Source: Nemertoderma westbladi
Taxonomy: Eukaryota; Xenacoelomorpha; Nemertodermatida; Nemertodermatidae
DNA length: 28,367 nucleotides
Reading direction: 5' to 3'
NCBI GenBank assembly: GCA_032718475.1
Contig: JAUCBJ010006009.1
Coordinates: 1-28,367, forward strand
Below the pieces are notes generated by a model, which made no database searches, was not told the DNA's origin, and saw only the letters and a program-made list of their open reading frames with translations. How positions within the stretch are numbered: position 1 is the first letter of the stretch; each line of letters begins with the position of its first letter. Below, in pieces: positions 1 to 10,800 of this stretch. Position numbers and translations under genes: made by a program.

Positions 1-3000
1 ACTCACCCTCCGCTACACCACTCCACTCACCCTCCGCTACATCACTCCACTCACCCTCCGCTACACCACTCCACTCACCCTCCACTACATCACTCCACTC
101 ACCCTCCGCTACACCACTCCACTCACCCTCCGCTACATCACTCCACTCACCCTCCGCTACACCACTCCACTCAGCCTCCGCTACACCACTCCACTCACCC
201 TCCGCTACACCACTCCACTAAGCCTCCGCTACACCACTCAACTCACCCTCCGCTACACCACTCCACTCAGCCTCCGCTACATCACTCCACTCACCCTCCG
301 CTACACCACTCCACTCACCCTCCGCTACACCACTCCACTCAGCCTCCGCTACATCACTCCACTCAGCCTCCGCTACATCACTCCACTCACCCTCCGCTAC
401 ACCACTCCACTCACCCTCCGCTACACCACTCCACTCAGCCTCTGCTACATCACTCCACTCAGCCTCCACTACACCACTCCACTCACCCTCCGCTACACCA
501 CTCCACTCACCCTCCGCTACACCACTCCATTCACCCTCCACTACACCACTCCACTCACCCTCCGCTACATCACTCCACTCACCCTTCGCTACATCACTCC
601 ACTCACCCTCCGCTACATCACACCACTCACCCTCCGCTACATCACTCCACTCACCCTTCGCTACATCACTCCACTCACCTTTCGCTACATCAGTCCACTC
701 ACCCTTCGCTACATCACTCCACGCACCCTTCGCTACATAACTCAACTCACCCTCCGCTACATCACTCCACTCACCCTCCGCTACACCACTCCACTCACCC
801 TCCGCTACATCACTCCACTCACCCTCCGCTACACCACTCCACTCAACCTCCGCTACATCACTCCACTCACCCTCCGCTACACCACTCCACTCACCCTCCG
901 CTACATCACTCCACTCACCCTCCGCTACACCACTCCACTCAGCCTCTGCTACATCACTCCACTCACCCTCTGCTACATCACTCCACTCACCCTCCGCTAC
1001 ACCACTCCACTCACCCTAGGCTACACCACTCCACTCAGCCTCCGCTACACCACTCCACTCAGCCTCCACTACACCACTCCACTCAGCCTCCGCTACACCA
1101 CTCAACTCACACTCCGCGACACCACTCCACTCAGCCTCCGCTACATCACTCCACTCACCCTCCACTACACCACTCCACTCACCCTCCGCTACACCACTCC
1201 ACTCAGCCTCCGCTACATCACTCCACTCAGCCTCTGCTACATCACTCCACTCACCCTCCGCTACACCACTCCACTCACCCTCCGCTACACCACTCCAATC
1301 AGCCTCCGCTACATCACTCCACTCAGCCTCCGCTACACCACTCCACTCAGCCTCCGCTACACCACTCCACTCACCCTCCGCTACACCACTCCACTCACCC
1401 TCCACTACACCACTCCACTCAGCCTCCGCTACACCACTCCACTCACCCTCCGCTACACCACTCCACTCACCCTCCGCTACACCACTCCACTCACCCTCCG
1501 CTACACCACTCCACTCACCCTCCGCTACACCACTCCACTCAGCCTCCGCTACACCACTCCACTCACCCTCCGCTACACCACTCCACTCACCCTCCGCTAC
1601 ACCACTCCACTCAGCCTCCGCTACACCACTCCACTCAGCCTCCGCTCCATCACTCCACTCATCCTTTGCTACATCACTCCACTCACCCTTCGCTACATCA
1701 CTCCACTCACCCTTCGCTACATAAATCAACTCACCCTCCGCTACATCACTCCACTCACCCTCCGCTACACCACTCCACTCACCCTCCGCTACATCACTCC
1801 ACTCACCCTCCGCTACACCACTCCACTCACCCTCCACTACATCACTCCACTCACCCTCCGCTACACCACTCCACTCACCCTCCGCTACATCACTCCACTC
1901 ACCCTCCGCTACACCACTCCACTCAGCCTCCGCTACACCACTCCACTCACCCTCCGCTACACCACTCCACTAAGCCTCCGCTACACCACTCAACTCACCC
2001 TCCGCTACACCACTCCACTCAGCCTCCGCTACATCACTCCACTCACCCTCCGCTACACCACTCCACTCACCCTCCGCTACACCACTCCACTCAGCCTCCG
2101 CTACATCACTCCACTCAGCCTCCGCTACATCACTCCACTCACCCTCCGCTACACCACTCCACTCACCCTCCGCTACACCACTCCACTCAGCCTCTGCTAC
2201 ATCACTCCACTCAGCCTCCACTACACCACTCCACTCACCCTCCGCTACACCACTCCACTCACCCTCCGCTACACCACTCCATTCACCCTCCACTACACCA
2301 CTCCACTCACCCTCCGCTACATCACTCCACTCACCCTTCGCTACATCACTCCACTCACCCTCCGCTACATCACACCACTCACCCTCCGCTACATCACTCC
2401 ACTCACCCTTCGCTACATCACTCCACTCACCTTTCGCTACATCAGTCCACTCACCCTTCGCTACATCACTCCACGCACCCTTCGCTACATAACTCAACTC
2501 ACCCTCCGCTACATCACTCCACTCACCCTCCGCTACACCACTCCACTCACCCTCCGCTACATCACTCCACTCACCCTCCGCTACACCACTCCACTCAACC
2601 TCCGCTACATCACTCCACTCACCCTCCGCTACACCACTCCACTCACCCTCCGCTACATCACTCCACTCACCCTCCGCTACACCACTCCACTCAGCCTCCG
2701 CTACACCACTCCACTCACCCTCTGCTACATCACTCCACTCACCCTCCGCTACACCACTCCACTCACCCTAGGCTACACCACTCCACTCAGCCTCCGCTAC
2801 ACCACTCCACTCAGCCTCCACTACACCACTCCACTCAGCCTCCGCTACACCACTCAACTCACACTCCGCGACACCACTCCACTCAGCCTCCGCTACATCA
2901 CTCCACTCACCCTCCACTACACCACTCCACTCACCCTCCGCTACACCACTCCACTCAGCCTCCGCTACATCACTCCACTCAGCCTCTGCTACATCACTCC

Positions 3001-4848
3001 ACTCACCCTCCGCTACACCACTCCACTCACCCTCCGCTACACCACTCCAATCAGCCTCCGCTACATCACTCCACTCAGCCTCCGCTACACCACTCCACTC
3101 AGCCTCCGCTACACCACTCCACTCACCCTCCGCTACACCACTCCACTCACCCTCCGCTACACCACTCCACTCAGCCTCCGCTACACCACTCCACTCACCC
3201 TCCGCTACACCACTCCACTCACCCTCCGCTACACCACTCCACTCAGCCTCCGCTACACCACTCCACTCAGCCTCCGCTCCATCACTCCACTCATCCTTTG
3301 CTACATCACTCCACTCACCCTTCGCTACATCACTCCACTCACCCTTCGCTACATAAATCAACTCACCCTCCGCTACATCACTCCACTCACCCTCCGCTAC
3401 ACCACTCCACTCACCCACCGCTACATCACTCCACTCACCCTCCACTACACCACTCCACTCACCCTCCACTACATCACTCCACTCACCCTCCGCTACACCA
3501 CTCCACTCACCCTCCGCTACACCACTCCACTCACCCTCCGCTACATCACTCCACTCACCCTCCGCTACACCACTCCACTCACCCTCCACTACATCACTCC
3601 ACTCACCCTCCCCTACACCACTCCACTCACCCTCCGCTACATCACTCCACTCACCCTCCGCTACACCACTCCACTCACCCTCCGCTACACCACTCCACTC
3701 AGCCTCCGCTACACCACTCCACTCAGCCTCCACTACACCACTCCACTCAGCCTCCGCTACACCACTCAACTCACACTCCGCGACACCACTCCACTCAGCC
3801 TCCGCTACATCACTCCACTCACCCTCCACTACACCACTCCACTCACCCTCCGCTACACCACTCCACTCAGCCTCCGCTACATCACTCCACTCAGCCTCTG
3901 CTACATCACTCCACTCACCCTCCGCTACACCACTCCACTCACCCTCCGCTACACCACTCCAATCAGCCTCCGCTACATCACTCCACTCAGCCTCCGCTAC
4001 ACCACTCCACTCAGCCTCCGCTACACCACTCCACTCACCCTCCGCTACACCACTCCACTCACCCTCCGCTACACCACTCCACTCAGCCTCCGCTACACCA
4101 CTCCACTCACCCTCCGCTACACCACTCCACTCACCCTCCGCTACACCACTCCACTCAGCCTCTGCTACACCACTCCACTCAGCCTCCGCTCCATCACTCC
4201 ACTCATCCTTTGCTACATCACTCCACTCACCCTTCGCTACATCACTCCACTCACCCTTCGCTACATAAATCAACTCACCCTCCGCTACATCACTCCACTC
4301 ACCCTCCGCTACACCACTCCACTCACCCACCGCTACATCAATCCACTCACCCTCCACTACACCACTCCACTCACCCTCCACTACATCACTCCACTCACCC
4401 TCCGCTACACCACTCCACTCACCCTCCGCTACATCACTCCACTCGCCCTCCGCTACACCACTCCACTCAGCCTCCGCTACACCACTCCACTCACCCTCCG
4501 CTACACCACTCCACTAAGCCTCCGCTACACCACTCAACTCACCCTCCGCTACACCACTCCACTCAGCCTCAGCTACATCACTCCACTCACCCTCCGCTAC
4601 ACCACTCCACTCACCCTCCGCTACACCACTCCACTCAGCCTCCGCTACATCACTCCACTCAGCCTCCGCTACATCACACCACTCACCCTCCGCTACACCA
4701 CTCCACTCACCCTCCGCTACACCACTCCACTCAGCCTCTGCTACATCACTCCACTCAGCCTCCACTACACCACTCCACTCAGCCTCCGCTACACCACTCC
4801 ACTCACCCTTCGCTCCATCACTCCACTTATCCTTAACTCCATCACTCA
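1..4848. repeat. 24-bp minisatellite array with higher-order repeats
   Basis: About 200 head-to-tail copies of a 24-bp unit with core CACCCTCCGCTACACCACTC on the plus strand. The array runs off the left edge of the window. Variants are mostly C/G, C/T and G/A substitutions and I found no frame-changing indels. Because 24 is a multiple of three and several frames lack stops, long open frames occur on both strands. The plus strand reads HSTHPPLH repeats (1666-4836) and the minus strand reads EWSGVAEG repeats. I see no splice sites, non-repeat domain or start context, so I regard these as non-coding. Bases 1 onward match 1753 onward (offset 1,752 bp, 73 units), shown by rare variants such as the TAAGCC unit at 219 and 1971 and the CCTAGG unit near 1015 and 2767. 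Later segments repeat at offsets of 1,632 and 912 bp. The minus strand is G-rich and could form two-tetrad quadruplexes. Confidence 0.97.
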
Positions 4849-5112
4849 GATATTTGTCGTCAATAACCATTATGTACTGACTGTTGTTTTCTTTTAGGTA
4901 AAACTACGATAGAATAACGGCATGTATACGTTTTTCACCGAGAATGAATGATGAATGAATAAGTAAACATAACAAGACTTGTATTTAAATTTCCCGCTAA
5001 GACAATGCCGTACATGCAGTGCAAAAGTTTAGTTTAAGTCACAAATTTAGGGTAGTCACTGGAGCATGAGAGTAGTTCATGTTGGCTAGGCGGTTAATAC
5101 TACGATAGTATC
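4849..5112. other. Non-coding spacer
   Basis: AT-rich unique sequence following the end of the 24-bp array. It contains a short run of GAATGAAT-like repeats near 4943-4965 and a pyrimidine tract ending in AG near 4884-4898. That tract resembles a splice acceptor, but no open frame follows it. I see no gene. Confidence 0.6.
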
Positions 5113-5253
5113 TGGTACTACCGTATTACCTGATGCCGGGTAGCACCTGTTGCCTAGGCACTCAGTACAACCGTATTACCTGATGCCGGGTAGTACCTGT
5201 TGCCTAGGCACTCAGTACTACCGTATTACCTGATGCCGGGTAGCGTATTCCCA
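5113..5253. repeat. 50-bp tandem repeat, about 2.8 copies
   Basis: The block CCGTATTACCTGATGCCGGG recurs at 5121, 5171 and 5221, an exact 50-bp spacing. Copies differ by single bases (for example TAGCACC versus TAGTACC). Each complete unit includes the 8-bp palindrome GCCTAGGC. The period is not a multiple of three and no frame stays open across it. Confidence 0.93.
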
Positions 5254-5445
5254 ATCCTTACACTACTAGGAACACCTCTTGCATTAACACCAAGGATTGG
5301 TTAATTAACTATTATTTGATTGGACGTTGAAATCATGTAAGGAATGGAGAGAGGGGTCGAACTAGAGTAGCTATGAATTGGATACAAGGCAATAATACTG
5401 AATTTTCAAAGTTAGGCCTATTGCTGACCGAACGAAAACTGCCCA

Positions 5446-5516
5446 GGTTCATGCGAGGATCGAACCCATGACATACGGGAGATGTGAATTCAACGCAACC
5501 ACTACACCAAGGTTGA
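5446..5516 (-). mobile_element. tRNA-like SINE head (minus strand)
   Basis: Read on the minus strand, an A-box-like TTGGTGTAGTGG (5499-5510) is followed by a B-box-like GGGTTCGATCCT (5456-5467) at tRNA-like spacing. This is an RNA polymerase III internal promoter layout. The intervening bases do not give a clean anticodon stem, so it is more likely a tRNA-derived SINE or tRNA pseudogene than a working tRNA. The 3' body and boundaries are not clear. Confidence 0.6.
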
Positions 5517-5578
5517 ACAGTAACCTTCGAATTTGTTCGTTGCCGTTCGAATTTGTAAGACTCTCATTTTAGACCTGA

Positions 5579-5740
5579 CACAGACTATGCCTCACTGAGG
5601 CACAGACTATGCCTCACTGAGGCACAGACTATGCCTCACTGAGGCACAGACTATGCCTCACTGAGGCACAGACTATGCCTCACTGAGGCATAGACTATGC
5701 CTCACTGAGGCACAGACTATGCCTCAGTGAAGCATAGTCT
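5579..5740. repeat. 22-bp tandem repeat of a palindrome
   Basis: About seven copies of a 22-bp unit, CACAGACTATGCCTCACTGA plus GG. Each unit contains the perfect hairpin GCCTCA-C-TGAGGC. The last copy is altered so that AGACTATGC pairs with a downstream GCATAGTCT, making a longer imperfect palindrome of about 27 bp that closes the array. A period of 22 excludes a coding repeat. Confidence 0.93.
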
Positions 5741-6230
5741 ATTCCAATTAGCCAATTATTCGAGTAAATACGGTCTTAATTTGGTGTGCTCTACGAGTTC
5801 TACCGTGTGAACTTTAAATCACTAAATATTTATACAAGAATACAAGTCGGATGGCGAAGTAAAATTTTCATATTTAGAATACCTATAAAAATATGCTTAA
5901 GTTTAAATGAAAGAATAAAGATGCAGTCTTCCGTTACATTGGCTACAAAGATACCGGTATGTAATACGAGCCCAGATGTAATAAAAATAATTAAACAGGT
6001 CAATTATTAGTGAAGCCGATTTAATAATTATTAAGTTAATCATAATGGAACACAAATAAATGATAATAAATAACCTTATTCTACTAATACTGGTAGTTCT
6101 GAACATAGAATCAGCACAGGGTTACCAAAGTATTAAAGATACAGAATCGAAGGGTTTGGCCTAGAACGAAAGACTACTAAACTTGGTTGAGTCAGATAGA
6201 GGACATTTGTTATAAATACAGCTGAAAATC
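5741..6230. other. AT-rich non-coding spacer
   Basis: Roughly 490 bases of AT-rich sequence between the 22-bp and 27-bp arrays. Two short open frames (up to 74 codons) overlap on opposite strands and resemble no family I recognise. I see nothing functional. Confidence 0.5.
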
Positions 6231-6838
6231 GACCCCTGCAGTAGTAGTAACCAGAACAACCCCTGCAGTAGTAGTAACCATGACAACCCCTGCAGTAGTA
6301 GTAACCATGACAACCCCTGCAATAGTAGTAACCAGAACAACCCCTGCAGTAGTAGTAACCATGACAACCCCTGCAATAGTAGTAACCAGAACAACCCCTG
6401 CAGTAGTAGTAACCATGACAACCCCTGCAGTAGTAGTAACCATGACAACCCCTGCAGTAGTAGTAACCAGAACAACCCCTGCAGTAGTAGTAACCATAAC
6501 AACCCCTGTAGCAGTAGTAACCATGACAACCCCTGCAGCAGTAGTAACCATGACAACCCCTGCAGTAGTAGTAACCATGACAACCCCTGCAGTAGTAGTA
6601 ACCATGACAACCCCTGCAGTAGTAGTAACCAGAACAACCCCTGCAGTAGTAGTAACCATGACAACCCCTGCAGTCGTAGTAACCCTGAAAACCCATGCAG
6701 CAGTAGTAACCATGACTACCCCTGCAGTAGTAGTAACCATGACAACCCCTGCAGTAGTAGTAACCATGACAACCCCTGCAGTAGTAGTAACCATGACAAC
6801 CTCAGCAATAGTAGTAACCACAGTTGTAGTAGTAGTAT
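6231..6838. repeat. 27-bp minisatellite array
   Basis: About 22 copies of a 27-bp unit with core CCCTGCAGTAGTAGTAACCA. Most copies carry CTGCAG and a GTAGTAGTA trinucleotide run. Copies alternate between ACCATGACAAC and ACCAGAACAAC versions. The array degenerates at its right end into GTTGTAGTAGTAGTATAC. The plus strand is open as MTTPAVVVT repeats (6280-6888), and several minus-strand frames are open too. This is the expected result of a stop-free period divisible by three. No signal peptide, flanking domain or splice site supports translation. Confidence 0.96.
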
Positions 6839-6840
6839 AC

Positions 6841-7068
6841 ACTATAAATACATTAACCATAAAAACTCCAAATATATATTTATGTTAAGCCGGTTATCAC
6901 ATATTATTATTAAAAAAATAGACGGGTTGTGCAGAAGAGAAATAGATAACAGGTCCAGATAGGAAAAAAAAGTCAATAATTGTTTGATAAAGAAGCGTAA
7001 ATCCACATAGCTAATTAAGCTAAAGCATCACAGCACGAAATAATCGTTAGAGCTAAATACTAACAATT
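6841..7068. other. Non-coding spacer
   Basis: AT-rich sequence with A-runs and short direct repeats. I see no gene, RNA or mobile element. Confidence 0.5.
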
Positions 7069-7105
7069 GTAGTAGGAGGGAGGGGGGGGGGGGGGGGGAG
7101 GGGGT
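7069..7105 (+). other. Poly-G tract, quadruplex-prone
   Basis: A guanine-rich run, GGAGGGA followed by 17 consecutive G, then A and five more G. It fits the general G-quadruplex pattern of four G-runs. The exact length of the homopolymer could be an assembly artefact. Confidence 0.85.
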
Positions 7106-7710
7106 CAGTTTGTCCATGGAAAATTAAAGCAATAGATTATAGTCCATTTAACAACCACATCCACCCCATCCCCTCCCATCTCACACACAAAATCAAAATT
7201 AATGAAAACAACACAAACAAAAAACTACAAATCAAAATTAATAATGAAAAGTACTTAAAGATGAAACAATAAACCAAAAAATATACTTCAAAAATATATA
7301 TAAAATCAAAAACCTTACATAAAACAAACTATACCAATTGTAGCACCAATAACCCAACCCGTCACACAGTGAAGATAATATAATTGTTAACATTATTCCA
7401 ATAGTCACACAACCTCAATGTTATACATATCCTACACACAAAAATACGTTTTTCTTAAAGGTAATACACAACTATAGTTTAATCATGTATTATTTATTAT
7501 TATTCAGCTTAACATTATTCAATAGATATACAAATTTTGGTGGAAAATTGATGATTTAAACAGTTATAACACTAATGTATGCAATTATTTAGCTCCAAAT
7601 ATTGATGCTAATAACTACCAGGAAATGGAAAACATTCAGACATAAATAAAATAATTTTAATTAATTTTTTTTGTTATCATTAAAAATATTATATTTTATG
7701 AAAGAACGTA
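7106..7710. other. A-rich non-coding spacer
   Basis: About 600 bases of strongly A/T-rich sequence (many CAAAA and AAATCAAAA motifs in the left half). No open frame of note and no recognisable element until the SINE at its right end. Confidence 0.5.
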
Positions 7711-7851
7711 GGTGTGGTAGCTCAGTTGGTTGAGCGCCGGGCCTGCAATCTATAGGTTGTGCGTTCGAGCCCCTCCAGTGTCCACTCAGTATTTTATCCC
7801 CTGGAGTCGATAAAATGAGGACCAGTTGAATTACTGGGAGCAAAACTTGGA
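7711..7851 (+). mobile_element. tRNA-derived SINE, directly abutting the 36-bp array
   Basis: The first about 72 bases resemble a tRNA. An A box (TAGCTCAGTTGG, 7718-7729) sits next to a D-arm GCTC...GAGC, and a B-box-like GCGTTCGAGCCC lies at 7761-7772. The anticodon and T stems do not pair well, so it is not a working tRNA. A body follows with the hairpin ATTTTATC (7791-7798) / GATAAAAT (7809-7816) and then GAGGACCAGTTGAATTACTG. From memory this layout resembles the shared 3' domains of invertebrate SINEs, but I cannot confirm the family. The minisatellite begins within a few bases of its 3' end. Confidence 0.7.
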
Positions 7852-10800
7852 ATAAGAGTGGCGCCCACCCCTACCCTCGGGTAGCAGATAGGAGTAGCGC
7901 CCACCCCTACCTTCGGGTAGCAGATAGGAGTAGCACCCACCCCTACCTTCGGGTAGCAGATAGGAATAGCACCCACCCCTACCTTCGGGTAGCAGATAGG
8001 AGTAGCGCCCACCCCTACCTTCGGTTAGCAGATAGGAGTAGCGCCCACCCCTACCCTCGGGTAGCAGATAGGAGTAGCGCCCACCCCTACCCTCGGGTAG
8101 CAGATAGGAGTAGCGCCCACCCCTACCCTCGGGTAGCAGATAGGAGTAGCGCCCACCCCTACCTTCGGGTAGCAGATAGGAGTAGCGCCCACCCCTACCC
8201 TCGGGTAGCAGATAGGAGTAGCGCCAACCCCTACCTTCGGGTAGCAGATAGGAGTAGCGCCCACCCCTACCCTCGGGTAGCAGATAGGAGTAGCGCCCAC
8301 CCCTACCTTCGGTTAGCAGATAGGAGTAGCGCCCACCCCTACCTTCGGGTAGCAGATAGGAGTAGCGCCCACCCCTACCCTCGGGTAGCAGATAGGAGTA
8401 GCGCCCACTCCTACCCTCGGGTAGCAGATAGGAGTAGCGCCCACCCCTACCCTCGGGTAGCAGATAGGAGTAGCGCCCACTCCTACCCTCGGGTAGCAGA
8501 TAGGAGTAGCGCCCACCCCTACCCTCGGGTAGCAGATAGGAGTAGCGCCCACCCCTACCTTCGGGTAGCAGATAGGAGTAGCGCCCACCCCTACCTTCGG
8601 GTAGCAGATAGGAGTAGCACCCACCCCTACCCTCGGGTAGCAGATAGGAGTAGCGCCCACCCCTACCTTCAGGTAGCAGATAGGAGTAGCACCCACCCCT
8701 ACCTTCGGGTAGCCGATAGGAGTAGTGCCCACCCCGACCTTCGGGTAGCAGATAGGAGTAGCACCCACCCCTACCCTCGGGTAGCAGATAGGAGTAGCGC
8801 CCACCCCTACCTTCAGGTAGCAGATAGGAGTAGCACCCACCCCTACCTTCGGGTAGCAGATAGGAATAGCACCCACCCCTACCTTCGGGTAGCAGATAGG
8901 AATAGCACCCACCCCTACCTTCGGGTAGCAGATAGGAATAGCACCCACCCCTACCTTCGGGTAGCAGATAGGAATAGCACCCACCCCTACCTTCGGGTAG
9001 CAGATAGGAGTAGCGCCCACCCCTACCTTCGGGTATCAGATAGGAGGAGCGCCCACCCCTACCTTCGGGTAGCAAATAGGAGTAGCGCCCACCCCTACCC
9101 TCGGGTAGCAGATAGGAGTAGCGCCCACCCCTACCTTCAGGTAGCAGATAGGAGTAGCACCCACCCCTACCTTCGGGTAGCAGATAGGAATAGCACCCAC
9201 CCCTACCTTCGGGTAGCAGATAGGAATAGCACCCACCCCTACCTTCGGGTAGCAGATAGGAGTAGCGCCCACCCCTACCTTCGGGTATCAGATAGGAGGA
9301 GCGCCCACCCCTACCTTCGGGTAGCAAATAGGAGTAGCGCCCACCCCTACCTTCGGGTAGCAGATAGGAGTAGCGCCCACCCCTACCTTCGGGTAGCAGA
9401 TAAGAGTAGCACCCACCCCTACCTTCGGGTAGCAGATAGGAGTAGCGCCCACCCCTACCCTCAGGTAGCAGATAGGAGTAGCGCCCACCCCGACCCTCGC
9501 CCTCGAATAGCAGATAGGAGTAGCGCCCACCCCTACCCTCGGGTAGCAGATAGGAGTAGCGCCCACCCCGACCCTCGCCCTCGGGTAGCAGATAGGAGTA
9601 GCGCCCACCCCTACCTTCGGGTAGCAGATAGGAGTAGCGCACACCCCTACCTTCGGGTAGCAGATAGGAGTAGCGCCCACCCCTACCTTCAGGTAGCAGA
9701 TAGGAGTAGCGCCCACCCCTACCCTCGGGTAGCAGATAGGAGTAGCGCCCACCCCTACCTTCGGGTAGCAGATAGGAGTAGCACCCACCCCTACCTTCGG
9801 GTAGCAGATAGGAATAGCACCCACCCCTACCTTCGGGTAGCAGATAGGAGTAGCGCCCACCCCTACCTTCGGTTAGCAGATAGGAGTAGCGCCCACCCCT
9901 ACCCTCGGGTAGCAGATAGGAGTAGCGCCCACCCCTACCCTCGGGTAGCAGATAGGAGTAGCGCCCACCCCTACCCTCGGGTAGCAGATAGGAGTAGCGC
10001 CCACCCCTACCTTCGGGTAGCAGATAGGAGTAGCGCCCACCCCTACCCTCGGGTAGCAGATAGGAGTAGCGCCAACCCCTACCTTCGGGTAGCAGATAGG
10101 AGTAGCGCCCACCCCTACCCTCGGGTAGCAGATAGGAGTAGCGCCCACCCCTACCTTCGGTTAGCAGATAGGAGTAGCGCCCACCCCTACCTTCGGGTAG
10201 CAGATAGGAGTAGCGCCCACCCCTACCCTCGGGTAGCAGATAGGAGTAGCGCCCACTCCTACCCTCGGGTAGCAGATAGGAGTAGCGCCCACCCCTACCC
10301 TCGGGTAGCAGATAGGAGTAGCGCCCACTCCTACCCTCGGGTAGCAGATAGGAGTAGCGCCCACCCCTACCCTCGGGTAGCAGATAGGAGTAGCGCCCAC
10401 CCCTACCTTCGGGTAGCAGATAGGAGTAGCGCCCACCCCTACCTTCGGGTAGCAGATAGGAGTAGCACCCACCCCTACCCTCGGGTAGCAGATAGGAGTA
10501 GCGCCCACCCCTACCTTCAGGTAGCAGATAGGAGTAGCACCCACCCCTACCTTCGGGTAGCCGATAGGAGTAGTGCCCACCCCGACCTTCGGGTAGCAGA
10601 TAGGAGTAGCACCCACCCCTACCCTCGGGTAGCAGATAGGAGTAGCGCCCACCCCTACCTTCAGGTAGCAGATAGGAGTAGCACCCACCCCTACCTTCGG
10701 GTAGCAGATAGGAATAGCACCCACCCCTACCTTCGGGTAGCAGATAGGAATAGCACCCACCCCTACCTTCGGGTAGCAGATAGGAATAGCACCCACCCCT

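Noticed and set aside
2768-4381. Minus-strand open frame of 537 codons (EWSGVAEG repeats)
   Set aside because: Shadow of the same 24-bp array; frames restart wherever a single variant creates a stop.
1666-4836. Open frame of 1,056 codons (HSTHPPLH repeats)
   Set aside because: It lies wholly in the 24-bp minisatellite. Other frames on both strands are also open, and there is no flanking non-repeat coding sequence.
6280-6888. Plus-strand frame MTTPAVVVT repeats, mucin-like at first sight
   Set aside because: Three minus-strand frames across the same bases are equally open, and there is no signal peptide or other domain.
7711-7782. Functional tRNA gene
   Set aside because: A and B boxes are present but the anticodon and T stems do not pair. 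It continues into a SINE-like body.
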